A stretch of 64,000 nt of DNA, taken from contig OX387187.1 of the NCBI GenBank assembly GCA_947561395.2, positions 34,577,829-34,641,828 of the forward strand. The letters run 5' to 3'. The position numbers were made by a program, and so were the translations under genes. The notes beneath the pieces were generated by a model. It saw only the letters and a program-made list of their open reading frames with translations. It was not told the DNA's origin and did no database searches. Shown in pieces: positions 43,701 to 53,756 of this stretch. The stretch's first letter is position 1. Each line of letters opens with the position of its first letter. The DNA is from Buxus sempervirens (Eukaryota > Streptophyta > Magnoliopsida > Buxales > Buxaceae).

Positions 43701-44633
43701 CTTCTTTGGTACTGGCACTATATTTGCAAGCCATTCGGGGTATGTGGACACTGCTAAGAATCCAGCTTGGAATTGCTTAACCACTTCATCTTTAACCTTC
43801 AATGTCCATTCAGGTTTTAACCTTCTCAGTTTCTGCTTAACTGGCTTAGAGTCTGGTAGAATGGGTAGCCTGTGCACCACCATATCTGTGTCTAACCCCG
43901 GCATATCCCGATATGACCATGCAAACACATCTTCATAATTAGCCAAAAATCGTATCATTTCATCCCGCTGTACCTCAGATAGACATACCCCAATCTTCAC
44001 TATTTTTGGGTCATCTTCGGTCCCTAGGTTGATTGATATGGTCTCTTCGATATTGGGTTGGACCCCCTTTTCATGACGCTCTAATTGATATGTGATTTCT
44101 ATTGGAACGTCGTTTTCTTCGTCCTCGGTCTCTTCTTCAACCCCCATTAGGTCAAAGTCGAGCTCAAGGTCGAAGTCATACTCATCCTGATCCAATTCCG
44201 TTTGCTTATATGGTTCATAAATGGTTTGGACCTTTTTGAAAACTTTATCTTTTCTAGAAAAAACTGAAAAATCTTTTTGTGTTATTTGAGAGCCTTCTAC
44301 AAAACCTTTCCCTGAAGACGAAGGCTCATTAAAGCCTTTAGGAAAAGGGCATTCCACTAATGGAGTTTTTTTTTTGGAAGCCATGTCTGTTTGCCAAACA
44401 AACGCGGCTTCAAAAGTAAGGGGAGTTTCCTCCCAATTATTCAGAATGAAAGAATCTGGGGCAGGGATACAAGCCTGCTCCTCGAGCTCATGGTCTGCAT
44501 CTGAGATCACCAGTACTGAGTGAGTTGCATTGCCTGCTTCTTCGGTAGGGCCAGTTCCAGATGGAACTTCTACTGCAGCCCAATCAATAAAAGGTAGCTC
44601 CTCTGCTACTTTTTCTTGGTTACCTTCTGTCAT
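40770..44633 (-). pseudogene. pol: Element 2 pol with one in-frame stop in the integrase
   Basis: The frame is open to 41460 and then continues in the same frame to 40770. It has RT with YVDD, RNase H, archaeal-type RNase H (FFDGAA, AEYEA, YGDSSL, FADALA) and integrase, as in Element 1. The single lesion is TGA at 41460-41462 in place of the TGT (Cys) codon of Element 1, between the first and second catalytic Asp of the integrase. At its N-terminal side the frame is continuous through the A10 run at about 44366-44375, where Element 1 is shifted. The protein start shown is the first ATG after the gag stop; real expression probably depends on the upstream gag frame. Confidence 0.88.
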
Positions 44634-44756
44634 GGCAAAGAATGCCCCTACATCCTCAGCAAAGTCCTGCTCCTGTTCTGCCTGTGGCCCAGGCCCACCA
44701 GATGCTTGTGTAGGTGGAGGTGGAACATATGGTTGTATGGTGGAGGGTTTGGGTTT

Positions 44757-47700
44757 CTAGAATGGGTTGATATTGTAGTATGGAGGTTTGGACTGATCAT
44801 CAGGAGGAGACAGCTGAATCATGTGAGACAGCTTAGGAAAAGTTTCCCTGATGTGCGGGAATTTCATAGCTTCTATCTGTCCCTGACTTTTCCATTTCCT
44901 TGGTTTGGACCCCAATCCTGCTCTGTGAACCATCTTCTTAACCTGTACTGGTTCTATCCTTCCTTGTAGGTTAACCCCCAGTCCTTTTCCAGGGTGAAAA
45001 TGGTACTTTTCTAATACATTTTTGACCATTCTCTCAGCACAGGTCAACTTTCCTTCTTTTTCCTGATACCCCCCAGGTATATAATTCACAGCTTCAAATT
45101 GAAAAGAGTGATATGTCAACTTATCTGCAGTCATTTCCATGCTAATACAGGGTACATCAGGGGACCACATGGGGGGAACCAAGTTTTCGGCCAGGACGGT
45201 AATCACCTTTTGCCCTCTAATGTATTTGACTCTCTGGTGGAGGGTAGATGGTATGGCCCTAGCCGTATGAATCCACGGCCTTCCTAGGAGTAGGTTGAAA
45301 GCCGCAGGTATATCCATCACTTCAAATGTGATGTTGAAAATATACGGTCCAATTGTGACCGGCAGTTCAACCTCCCCTAGAGAGTGTGTTTTAGAGCTGT
45401 CAAATGCTCTTATAATTCTTCCATTTTGTTTTATTTTGTTTCGCTCCAGATTGAGCTTAACAAAGGTTACTAAAGGGCAGACATTGAGGGCTGACCCATT
45501 ATCAATCAAGACCCGGGCTATCATGCAGCCCTTACTGAGCACAGCAATGTGCAAAGGATCCACATGATGGTACCCTGCTGGACTGATTTCAGTTTCAGAA
45601 AAGGTTATGACATTATGGGATAATATTTGCCCAACCATCCGGCCTAGTTGGTCTGGTTCAATGTTTTTAGGCACATGGGCCCCCTGGAGTATCCTTAACA
45701 AGGAGTCCCTATGTTTTTCTGAATTTAACAATAGGCCCAGTATTGAGATCTGGGCAGGGACTTTGTTCAATTGCTCGAGGACATTGAACTCACTCTTTTT
45801 TATTACCTTCATGAGGTCAGCAGCCTCACTGTTAGTTACCTGAGGGGCCTCTTCCCCTACTTTGGCCTTGCCTTTATTTCTTTCTTCTTCTTTATCCTTC
45901 TCTGTTTCTTTCTGTTTTTCTTCCACCCCTACACACTTTCCTGACCTCATCATAAGGTTTACTTCTTCCTTGCTTTCAACTGCAGGGCATGTAGTGGTAA
46001 ATGCTTCACTGTAGTTCCATGGTACCGCCGATTCAATGTAGGAAGGCTTAGGGACATTCACCACCAATGGGGGAAGTTTGGACTTAGCGATGGAAGTCTG
46101 AGTAATAGGAACATTAACAACCAATGGAGGAAGTTGTTTTGGTTGGGGGTTTGCAGAAGTGACTAAGGCACTAAAGGGGTCACAATTTATGACCAATGGT
46201 GGCTTAGACCGAACGGGCGGAGTAAAAGTGGATGGATGGCAATTGATGACCAAAGGTGGCTTGGTGATGTTCATCTGGGCCATGAGGGATGAGACCCGGT
46301 CCAAAGATGAGCTAATGTTCTTTGCAGCACTATCATTCCCCTTTGAAATCATATTTATTTCTTTGCCTTCACCTCTCCTGTCAAAATATACTTTGACCGT
46401 TGTCCCTATGGGAGCAATTAATTGAGATGGGTCAAAGGTTATTTTGTCAAAAGAGATGACTCCTATGACATTAGATGGGCCTGCCCCGTGATGTTGGGGC
46501 AGTGAGTTTTGTCCAATATCTGTTCTTGGAGGATTGGAAGCCCCTGTATTGAAAGACAGGGTATTCTGGTCTAGTAAGTCCTGAATGGCATGTTTTAAAG
46601 GCCAGCACTTGTCTGTAGGGTGCCCAGGTGCACCCATATGGTAATCACAAGTGGTGGAGGGGTCAAAATTTCTCCCCTTAGATGCATTCGGATTAGGTTC
46701 TCTTAAGGTGATATACGCTCCTTGCAATAAAGTGGGCAGCAATTGAGAGGGAGTCATTGGAATAGGGGTGAAAACCCTATTTCTCCTTGCTGCAAAATAG
46801 GCGTCCTTTTCCTCTTTGGTAAAAACCCTTTTTTGGTCTGAAGATGCTGTTGGAACATTAACCCTCATAGGGGCCTGGGTAGGTGGAGATGGAGTAGGAA
46901 AATGAGCGGGTACGTTGATTTGTATGGGCTTATTAGGGCCAGATGGTGGCTGTACCATGTTTACCTCACCCTCCTTCTTGTTCCCATTCTTTTTTGTCCC
47001 GCTTCCTTTCTTTAGGTTGGGGTCCTGCTGGCTAACCATGGCAGAGTGGTCAAAAATCTTACCTGACCTTATTCCATCCTCAATTCGGTCAGCCACTTGA
47101 ACCAAAGCTGCAAAATTAGTGGTGGTCTGACCCACCAAGTGACTGTAGAATGGTTGACCCAAAGTGCTTATGAAGGTAGAAATCATTTCCTGTTCTAGCA
47201 TGGGTGGCCTGACCTGAGAGGCTGTCTCCCTCCATCTCTTGGCATATTGCCTTACAGTCTCTTCCCTTCCTTTGCTCATTCTCATAACGTCGTACCTATC
47301 TGGCATGATCTCTGAATTGAACCGGTATTGAGCCAGGAAGGCATCGGCTAGGTCCTTCCATCTTTTGATCTTCCCATGGTCCAGAGTGGCGAACCATCTT
47401 AATGCGGTTCCTGTCAGGCTCCTTTGGAAAAGTTGGATCAAGATACCCTCATCCTGCCCGAACTGGCATAGGGCACCACAGTATAACTTTAGGTGGCTCA
47501 TGGGGCAACCAGTGCCATCATACTTGTCCAAGTCTGGGCACTTAAACTTGGCCGGCAGGTTAACATTGGGGTATAGGCACAGGTCTTCAAAATTGGTGCC
47601 TCCAAAGTTGTTTACCCCTTTGACTTCCCTTAGTTCATCTTGGATCATTTCTAGCTTATGCATGAACTTTCTTTCAACCTCTTCCCTTATCCTTTCCTTT

Positions 47701-47990
47701 TCCTTAGCCTTGTTTGATTCAGCTGTCTCATCCCTGGTTAGTATAGGTTCAGGGGTGGGTTCATAGACGGGTTCAGGAGTTGGTTGCACTGGAGGTGGAA
47801 CGTTGACTTGGGGTGGAGGTGCAGGGTTGGATGTGGATGCCTGGTTCTGGGCCTGCATTTGTTGGGCTTGCACTTGTTGGGCCTGTACTGACAGTATGTT
47901 CTCTAGCATTCGGGCTAGTCCTGCCACTTGTTCTTGGAGTAGAACAACATCTGGATGAGGAGCATCAACTTCATCTTCAATGGGATTCAT
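44757..47990 (-). CDS. gag: Element 2 gag and protease/G-patch ORF, ended by TAG
   Basis: 1077 codons from ATG 47990. Capsid domain at about 155-310; CHHC zinc-knuckle-like motif C448, H451, H457, C462; linker with four PLVVN-like repeats at about 579-650; protease DNGSA at 830-834; G-patch at about 985-1025 (HPGKGLGVNLQG). The frame ends at TAG 44757-44759 where Element 1 has a CAA codon. Downstream sequence continues in the same frame into pol, so a single C-to-T-type change may have split an originally continuous gag-pol frame. Alternatively the TAG is a read-through site; Element 1 argues against a conserved one. Confidence 0.9.
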   Translation of the reverse strand: MNPIEDEVDAPHPDVVLLQEQVAGLARMLENILSVQAQQVQAQQMQAQNQASTSNPAPPPQVNVPPPVQPTPEPVYEPTPEPILTRDETAESNKAKEKERIREEVERKFMHKLEMIQDELREVKGVNNFGGTNFEDLCLYPNVNLPAKFKCPDLDKYDGTGCPMSHLKLYCGALCQFGQDEGILIQLFQRSLTGTALRWFATLDHGKIKRWKDLADAFLAQYRFNSEIMPDRYDVMRMSKGREETVRQYAKRWRETASQVRPPMLEQEMISTFISTLGQPFYSHLVGQTTTNFAALVQVADRIEDGIRSGKIFDHSAMVSQQDPNLKKGSGTKKNGNKKEGEVNMVQPPSGPNKPIQINVPAHFPTPSPPTQAPMRVNVPTASSDQKRVFTKEEKDAYFAARRNRVFTPIPMTPSQLLPTLLQGAYITLREPNPNASKGRNFDPSTTCDYHMGAPGHPTDKCWPLKHAIQDLLDQNTLSFNTGASNPPRTDIGQNSLPQHHGAGPSNVIGVISFDKITFDPSQLIAPIGTTVKVYFDRRGEGKEINMISKGNDSAAKNISSSLDRVSSLMAQMNITKPPLVINCHPSTFTPPVRSKPPLVINCDPFSALVTSANPQPKQLPPLVVNVPITQTSIAKSKLPPLVVNVPKPSYIESAVPWNYSEAFTTTCPAVESKEEVNLMMRSGKCVGVEEKQKETEKDKEEERNKGKAKVGEEAPQVTNSEAADLMKVIKKSEFNVLEQLNKVPAQISILGLLLNSEKHRDSLLRILQGAHVPKNIEPDQLGRMVGQILSHNVITFSETEISPAGYHHVDPLHIAVLSKGCMIARVLIDNGSALNVCPLVTFVKLNLERNKIKQNGRIIRAFDSSKTHSLGEVELPVTIGPYIFNITFEVMDIPAAFNLLLGRPWIHTARAIPSTLHQRVKYIRGQKVITVLAENLVPPMWSPDVPCISMEMTADKLTYHSFQFEAVNYIPGGYQEKEGKLTCAERMVKNVLEKYHFHPGKGLGVNLQGRIEPVQVKKMVHRAGLGSKPRKWKSQGQIEAMKFPHIRETFPKLSHMIQLSPPDDQSKPPYYNINPF

Positions 47991-48034
47991 GGCTCGAGCT
48001 CTTGATCTGGTTACAGGAGCTATGATTGCGAGTG

Positions 48035-48217
48035 TATTAGTACCTGTATAAATAAAGAGAAAATATCAGTGCCAATTTAATCTCATTCACATGCCTATGA
48101 ATGCCTATGTGCAAGCTGGGTGAACACGAGTTTGGATTTGTTTCTTTTCTTTATTTGCTTCCTTTCTTTTTTTCTTTTTTTTTCTTTTTTTTTTTTTTAT
48201 ATTTTGGATTGAATTGT
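48035..48217. other. Spacer upstream of Element 2 gag
   Basis: Low-complexity T-rich DNA (48160-48200) between gag and the leader repeats. No gene. Confidence 0.4.
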
Positions 48218-49073
48218 TGGAATATTCTAGGGCTTCCAACAGGTCCCACAAAAGAGAGAAAGGTCTGAAATTCAGAGGCTTTCAGAGGCCCGGGGGGTTT
48301 TTTTTTTTTTTTGAAAAAGGTCTGAAATTCAAAGGCTTTCAGAGGCCCAGGGATATTTTTGGAAAAGGTCTGAAATTCAGAGGCTTTCAGAGGCCCGGGG
48401 ATTTTTGATAAAAGTCTGAAATTCAAAGGCTTTCAGAGGCCCAGGGTTTTTTTTTTTTTTGATAAAAGTCTGAAATTCAAAGGCTTTCAGAGGCCCAAAA
48501 GAAAAAGGTCTGAAATTCAAAGGCTTCCAGAGGCCCAAAAGTTCTGAAATTCAAAGGCTTTCAGAGGCCCAAAAGAAAAAGGTCTGAAATTCAAAGGCTT
48601 CCAGAGGCCCAAAAGTTCTGAAATTCAAAGGCTTTCAGAGGCCCAAAAGAAAAAGGTCTGAAATTCAAAGGCTTTCAGAGGCCCAAAAGTTCTGAAATTC
48701 AAAGGCTTTCAGAGGCCCAAAAGAAAAAGGTCTGAAATTCAAAGGCTTCCAGAGGCCCCAAAAGTTCTGAAATTCAAAGGCTTTCAGAAGCCCAAAAGAT
48801 CTGAAATTCAAAGGCTTTCAGAGGCCCGGAGTTTTTTGAGAAAAAGTCTGAAATTCAAAGGCTTTCAGAGGCCCAGGGTTTTTTGAGAAAAAGTCTGAAA
48901 TTCAAAGGCTTTCAGAGGCCCAGGATTTTTTTTTTTTGAGAAAAAGTCTGAAATTCAAAGGCTTTCAGAGGCCCAGGATTTTTTTGAAAAATCTGAAATT
49001 CAAAGGCTTTCAGAGGCCCAAGAGTTTTGAAAAAGTCTGAAATTCAAAGGCTTTCAGAAGCCCAAGGAACCTT
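48218..49073. repeat. Leader tandem-repeat block of Element 2 (about 19 units)
   Basis: The core TCTGAAATTCAAAGGCTTTC plus AGAGGCCCA is repeated about 19 times with variable spacers (AAAAGAAAAAGG, poly-T, GGGGATTTTT), giving periods of about 33-55 bp. Each core contains the inverted repeat CTGAAA...TTTCAG. At its left edge is the TTGGAA...TTCCAA inverted repeat also found in the Element 1 block. The unit sequence itself is unrelated to Element 1. Confidence 0.92.
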
Positions 49074-49265
49074 TCTCTATTTTTTTTTCCTTTTTAATTA
49101 TTTTGTTTGTTTTTTTTTTTTTTTTTTGTTTTTTTGTTTTTTTGTTTTTTTTTTGAAGCATTTTATTCAAACTTGTTTCCCTTTATCATTATTTAAAGGT
49201 TAAAAGAATATTTTAGTGGGAAAAACTGATTAAAGTTGAATATTCCGAGAAAACCGTATACACAG

Positions 49266-49390
49266 TACGGTCCAGCCCTGCCCGTATTCAAATTACGAGC
49301 AAGCCGTGACCGTATGTAATTCACGGGCGAGCCTAGCCCGTATAACCAATACGGGCAAGCCCAGCCCGTGTACTAAATGTGGTTTTACGG
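49266..49390. repeat. Palindrome array in the Element 2 leader
   Basis: TACGG/TACGAG/CACGGG/TACGGG starts at 49266, 49294, 49322 and 49350 (28-bp period), with GCCCGTA-type partners, plus a trailing half-site at 49386. Confidence 0.87.
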
Positions 49391-49988
49391 AACCCTGTTA
49401 TATTTTTCCAGTTTTTACATGGTTTGATCACTTTCATTGTTCATCCAAACGTACGGTTCACCCATTGCAGAGCTTCTAAACTGTCCCAAAGTGGACTTTG
49501 GCCTTTTTGCTAAAACACATGCTTGGGAGGGCACATGTACCCTCCAAATTAACATCATACTCAAGAATTTGATACCCTTTTGTTGCCTCTTGTGTGTACA
49601 TAGGGTAGAATTGATTCTAAACAGAGTTAGAAACTCTTCCTATGGGCTGCACCAACTTTTAGAACATATGCATATTTTGGGACCAATTTTATCCCAAACC
49701 CATGGGTACCATGACACCCCTATGACATGAAAATAATGCAAAACAATAGGATTACCTTGTTACCTTGTTTACCTTGAATATAGCATCCGCATTATGCCCT
49801 GGTTTGTAAGCCATGCACACGGCCTTCCCACAATCATACAACCCCATATTCCCACGTAATTGTGTAATTTAGCCAAAAACGTGTAACTCCACCTTCAAGC
49901 GTAGGGGTTTTGGGTTTTGGCTTAATGGCAACTTAGCACTCAAGCCTAGTGATGACCAGAATCCCAGATCCACATTATCATCACATCA

Positions 49989-50066
49989 TTAGCTCAAAGT
50001 TCTAAGGTGAATGTTTTCACTTTCGCTTTCCGAAGTATCGACCTCGTTGCGCCAAGCTACACACAT
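49989..50066 (-). CDS. Leader uORF, Element 2 (25 codons)
   Basis: ATG at 50066, stop TAA at 49989-49991. It encodes MCVAWRNEVDTSESESEN then IHLRTLS, matching the start of the Element 1 frame at 21622. It may regulate translation of gag, or simply mark a conserved RNA element. Confidence 0.35.
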   Translation of the reverse strand: MCVAWRNEVDTSESESENIHLRTLS

Positions 50067-50591
50067 TCGGGTTCAACTTCCTATAGGTTAAGGGTAGGCT
50101 GTGTAAAAACAAAAGGTGCATAGTGCATTGTAAAAATAGGGTGCATTCACAATGTCCCAAACCCTTGCCACTCTTTTCGCAGCCATGCATAAACAAACCA
50201 AGGCATAATAGGAAAGCATATTTAAAATAAACAAATAAATAAAGCAATCCTATAGCACCCAAAACATGCTCATAAAAAAAATCATCTATCATGCAAACAT
50301 ATGATCATGTTATACACCCAAAATCATCATGGAGATCATGCTGCAAATTAAAACATGCTATCCTAAAAATATAGCAAGAAACAAGCATATTTCAGCAAAA
50401 CGGACCTCCCCTACGCATGTTTGTAGAAACAATCCTATAAATCCAAATTAAGCATGTTTCTACCCCCATGAATTCTTAAGCAATAATTCATATTTAAAAC
50501 ATACTCAACATGCTTAAGAACACAAAATAGCAAGCAAATCAAAAAATATAAAAAAATGAACTAAAACACCAAAAAGGCTCAAATCCACAAG
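50067..50591 (-). other. Leader of Element 2 next to the PBS
   Basis: Non-coding, rich in CATGC and AAACATGCT phrases as in Element 1. No gene. Confidence 0.4.
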
Positions 50592-50609
50592 TCCCCAGCA
50601 GAGTCGCCA
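50592..50609 (-). other. Primer-binding site, tRNA-Arg type, Element 2
   Basis: Minus strand TGGCGACTCTGCTGGGGA, identical to Element 1, two bases from the LTR. Confidence 0.9.
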
Positions 50610-52006
50610 GTTGTGAGACATGGGAAAAAAATCAATCTAATGATTTCCTCAATCATCACACGGGATTAAATTAAACAAAGAGTCGCCACCATTCAATTTA
50701 GGTGTGAATGGACACCAAAATATTAAATAAGCACAAAAGGCAAATTTTAGGGCAAAATATCCCTCCTAAAAAAAACAACCAGAGATGGGAAAGGGGATTA
50801 AGTTATGAACAGGGGAAGGTGTTAGGCACCCCTATTCATCCACACAAGGTGGTTGCCAGGTATTGTTCATGTTTAAAATAAAGGAAAAAGCTTGCTATAA
50901 AAATCACACAAAATCACAAAAAAAGAGGAAGATGTATGGTTTTTTCATACGAATAGTCTGATTGATCCAGAACTATCAAATATGATCATACCATTCCTAG
51001 GGTTTCATGATCAAAACAAATTTGAGATAAAATCAAATAAAATCAATTTAAAGTGAAAAATCCAAAAATCTGGCTTCAAGTCAAATTCTAGAAATCTGGA
51101 AAAATATGATTTTTATAAAATATTTCAAAATTGAACTTGAATAGTCCAGGACATAGATAAAGCCTAAATTTCACATTAAATCAGAAAATAAAAACCAAAA
51201 ATACCTTTATTGGTAAAAAACACCGAAATGGGAGAATTTAGACCGTAGGGTCTTATCTCAATAATGAAAAACGATTTAAAAACCACATCATGAAACCCTA
51301 GAAGTTATTTTCAGGCTTCTAGATTCAGATCTATCATATTGATCATGATAAATCCAAGATCTTAGCCTAAAATCACAAAAATCACGAAAACAGTGCTGTA
51401 GGTGCAAAAGTGGCAAAAATCCAAATTTTATCAAAAATAGGGGATCTCATGCTATAAACATCATGGATTCATGTATTCATTCAGATTCATCATAAAAAGT
51501 ATTAAAACATGATCAGGATATTTAAAACAGCCATATCTCACAAATTAGAGCACATGGGGGTCTACCCTACGGACCCACCTGTTCTCTTTTCCCCTAGTTC
51601 TCTCTTCACGTTTTACGGCTAGAGAGACTCTTGAGGTACTTGGAGATAGGTTTGGTTACACAAACACAATCACAGGCTTTATTCTATGAAAAAAAGAAAA
51701 AAAAAACAGATATAGGGTTCTATTCTAGGGATCCACCTGTTCCCCTTTCCCCTAGTTCTCTCTTCACGTTTTACGGCTAGAGAGACCCTTGAGGTACTTG
51801 GAGACAAGTTTAGGGATACAAAATAGATATGGCCTTATTCTACAGCAATAGAGATGATCCTATTACTTCTAGAATTGAAGACAGAAAATAAAAAGGGATA
51901 GGGGACTTACCTGGATTGAGCAGGCAGGCAGCAGGAGTTCTTTCTCTTCTCTTGAAGCTTTTGATTCTTCAAAATTTCGTGGCCCTAAGCTAGAGGAGAG
52001 AGCCTC

Positions 52007-52014
52007 TATTTATA
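52007..52014 (-). promoter_or_regulatory. TATA box of the Element 2 sense promoter
   Basis: Minus-strand TATAAATA, same context as Element 1. Confidence 0.7.
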
Positions 52015-52229
52015 GGCAAACACAGGGGTATGGCTGGTCCAGAAGGATATATCCTGATTCTCAGGATAGAGTGAAATACAGAGATGATGCCCATCCATAG
52101 CCATCCAAGGTGACTTCAGCGAATAAAAGACATAATCCGCTCGTTTAAAGATATATTGGACTTCAAATAAAGCTCGGAAATCGAGAGGAGGACAAAACTT
52201 GCACGTGTCTTTAATGCCCGTAAATATAC

Positions 52230-52334
52230 TACGGTCCAATGGGGACCGTATAGTTACTACGGACGCGCCTGTCCGTAGATAATTTGCGGGCGCAATGGGC
52301 CCGTGAAGCTAATACGGGCAAAGCCTGTTCATTC
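52230..52334. repeat. Palindrome array, Element 2 right LTR
   Basis: Units at 52230, 52258, 52285 and 52313, a copy of the left-LTR array. It lies about 215 bp upstream of the sense TATA. Confidence 0.88.
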
Positions 52335-52422
52335 TATTTTTAGGCCTTTTTGACCTGTTTTAAGCTCTAATTACATGTTTTTATTATTTTCTCATTTGGC
52401 AGTGCAATTTGGGGTGTCTACA

Positions 52423-52427
52423 CAATC
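52423..52427. repeat. Target site duplication of Element 2 (right)
   Basis: CAATC, identical to 30897-30901. Confidence 0.95.
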
Positions 52428-52763
52428 ACTCTCTATTGAGTAAGAAGTTCGATAACTTGTCTCTCAGCTTTATAATTCATATCCTTTGAAATATGGAGTT
52501 ATTATATAAATTAAAAACCTGGAAGTCAATGGTGCTTGTCAGCTTTGAAAATTCAAGGGCTCTTTCAACTTTCAAGCATTGTTTGATGTGGAATGTAGTA
52601 GATCTGTCGATACTTCCACTAACTTGGAAGGAGTTTGAATACATAGTATCACTAAAATATCAAAAACAAAAGCCATATGAAAATATATTTTGAGTCCCTG
52701 CGTTCTGTATTTCTACATTATTGGGGAAACTCACATGTGTTTGATAATTGCGTATGTCTGCAG

Positions 52764-53062
52764 TCGTTCAAAGCCCTCTAGTGCTTTTGGGAGCAAATTA
52801 CCATCTCCAACTGTAGTTTCTCCTTTTCCCTTCAGGAGTGATGAAAGAGCTGAAAAATGGAAGGAGGCAAAGCCCTGTAACTCTTTCCTCGCATTTCTTC
52901 CATTTATTTCTTCTCTAGTATGTTTATTCCAGATTTCTAGACGTGAGGTGATTCAATTTGTCATCTAATTTTGTTTTTGCATTTTCATACTTTCATCAGA
53001 GGCTACAAAAGAAATTCAATGCCCAGGAGACTCAAAAAATGCAGCCACAAACAAAATCTAAG
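52764..53062 (+). pseudogene. TPX2/WVD2-like gene fragment (two exons)
   Basis: After acceptor CTGCAG (52763) a frame reads RSKPSSAFGSKLPSPTVV then PFPFRSDERAEKWKE. After an intron, acceptor CATCAG leads into RLQKKFNAQETQKMQPQTKSK (53000-53062, donor GTAATT). FRSDERAEKRKEF...LEEKF.A.E..K..LQ.K.KE is the TPX2 motif of plant WVD2-like microtubule-binding proteins. The first exon would need a GC donor (AAGGAG/GCAAAG). This looks like a decayed or captured fragment, interrupted upstream by Element 2. Confidence 0.5.
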
Positions 53063-53756
53063 GTAATTTTGTCATTTTGAAGCTCCGTTTGAGTGATAAG
53101 CTTTAACATAGTATGGATTGGTTATGCATTGCCATTAGCTATCATTTCTATCATGCTAAGTTACATCAAGTGGTTCTCCAACTAGAAAAGTTGACTTGAA
53201 TAGGATGAAAGAACACCATGATCACTGCAACTTTTGTCACAATAGTTGTGTTGATTTGACCAAGTAGTTACAGATTGCCTAAGATGAGATGGAATCTCAA
53301 CCTTCACTGAGATGATTCGTTAACTTGTCAATGCAGATGCATATTGAAGCAAAAGGGGAAGCCTTATACTGCTTATGTATTTTTTTTTCTCCAATTTCTT
53401 ATTTTTGTTTTCCCTTATTTTATGAAAATAAATTTCCAATATTCTATCATCTTAAACAATTTAAAAAAAAAAATCATCTTAAACAAAGTGCAGATTGTCT
53501 TGACTTTGATTTTTCTTTCTATACATATTGTAGATTTTGGTTGCTACTCTATGCTATGAAGAAATTACAAATGAAAAGTTTGCAAGTTAAAGTTAAACGT
53601 AAAATGAGGTAATGGGTCCTTTCCAGTATTATTTTGATATGCTCCTTAATTTTGAGCATTAGTAGCAGTACCCGTACTTTTTTTCTCTGAACTTGTGGTG
53701 GATGTGTTGTAAGCTAGAAGGCTGTACAATCTAATCTAGTTCCATGAATGGACTGC
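53063..53756. other. Intron-like or intergenic DNA
   Basis: AT-rich sequence with short ORFs only. No recognised feature. Confidence 0.35.

Larger units (their letters stand above)
30902..52422 (-). mobile_element. Element 2: 21.5 kb Tat-lineage LTR retrotransposon, sibling family of Element 1
   Basis: Same architecture and orientation as Element 1: LTRs 30902-32709 and 50612-52422, PBS 50592-50609, PPT 32710-32725, gag-pro 44757-47990, pol to 40770, antisense PMD gene 34610-37528 and DUF7745-like gene 37987-39809. By eye the LTRs differ by one substitution and about five 1-bp indels over 1.8 kb, so the insertion is younger than Element 1. The two elements share gag-pol of high similarity and conserved blocks in LTR ends and leader, but their palindrome motifs, leader repeats and much of the LTR differ. 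Coding lesions: TAG at the end of the first gag-pro frame, TGA in the integrase, TGA and a frameshift in the PMD gene, and a 1-bp deletion in the DUF7745-like gene. Confidence 0.95.
50612..52422 (-). repeat. Right LTR of Element 2 (5' LTR in sense)
   Basis: 1811 bp, almost identical to 30902-32709. Sense TATA at 52007-52014, palindrome array at 52230-52334. Confidence 0.97.
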
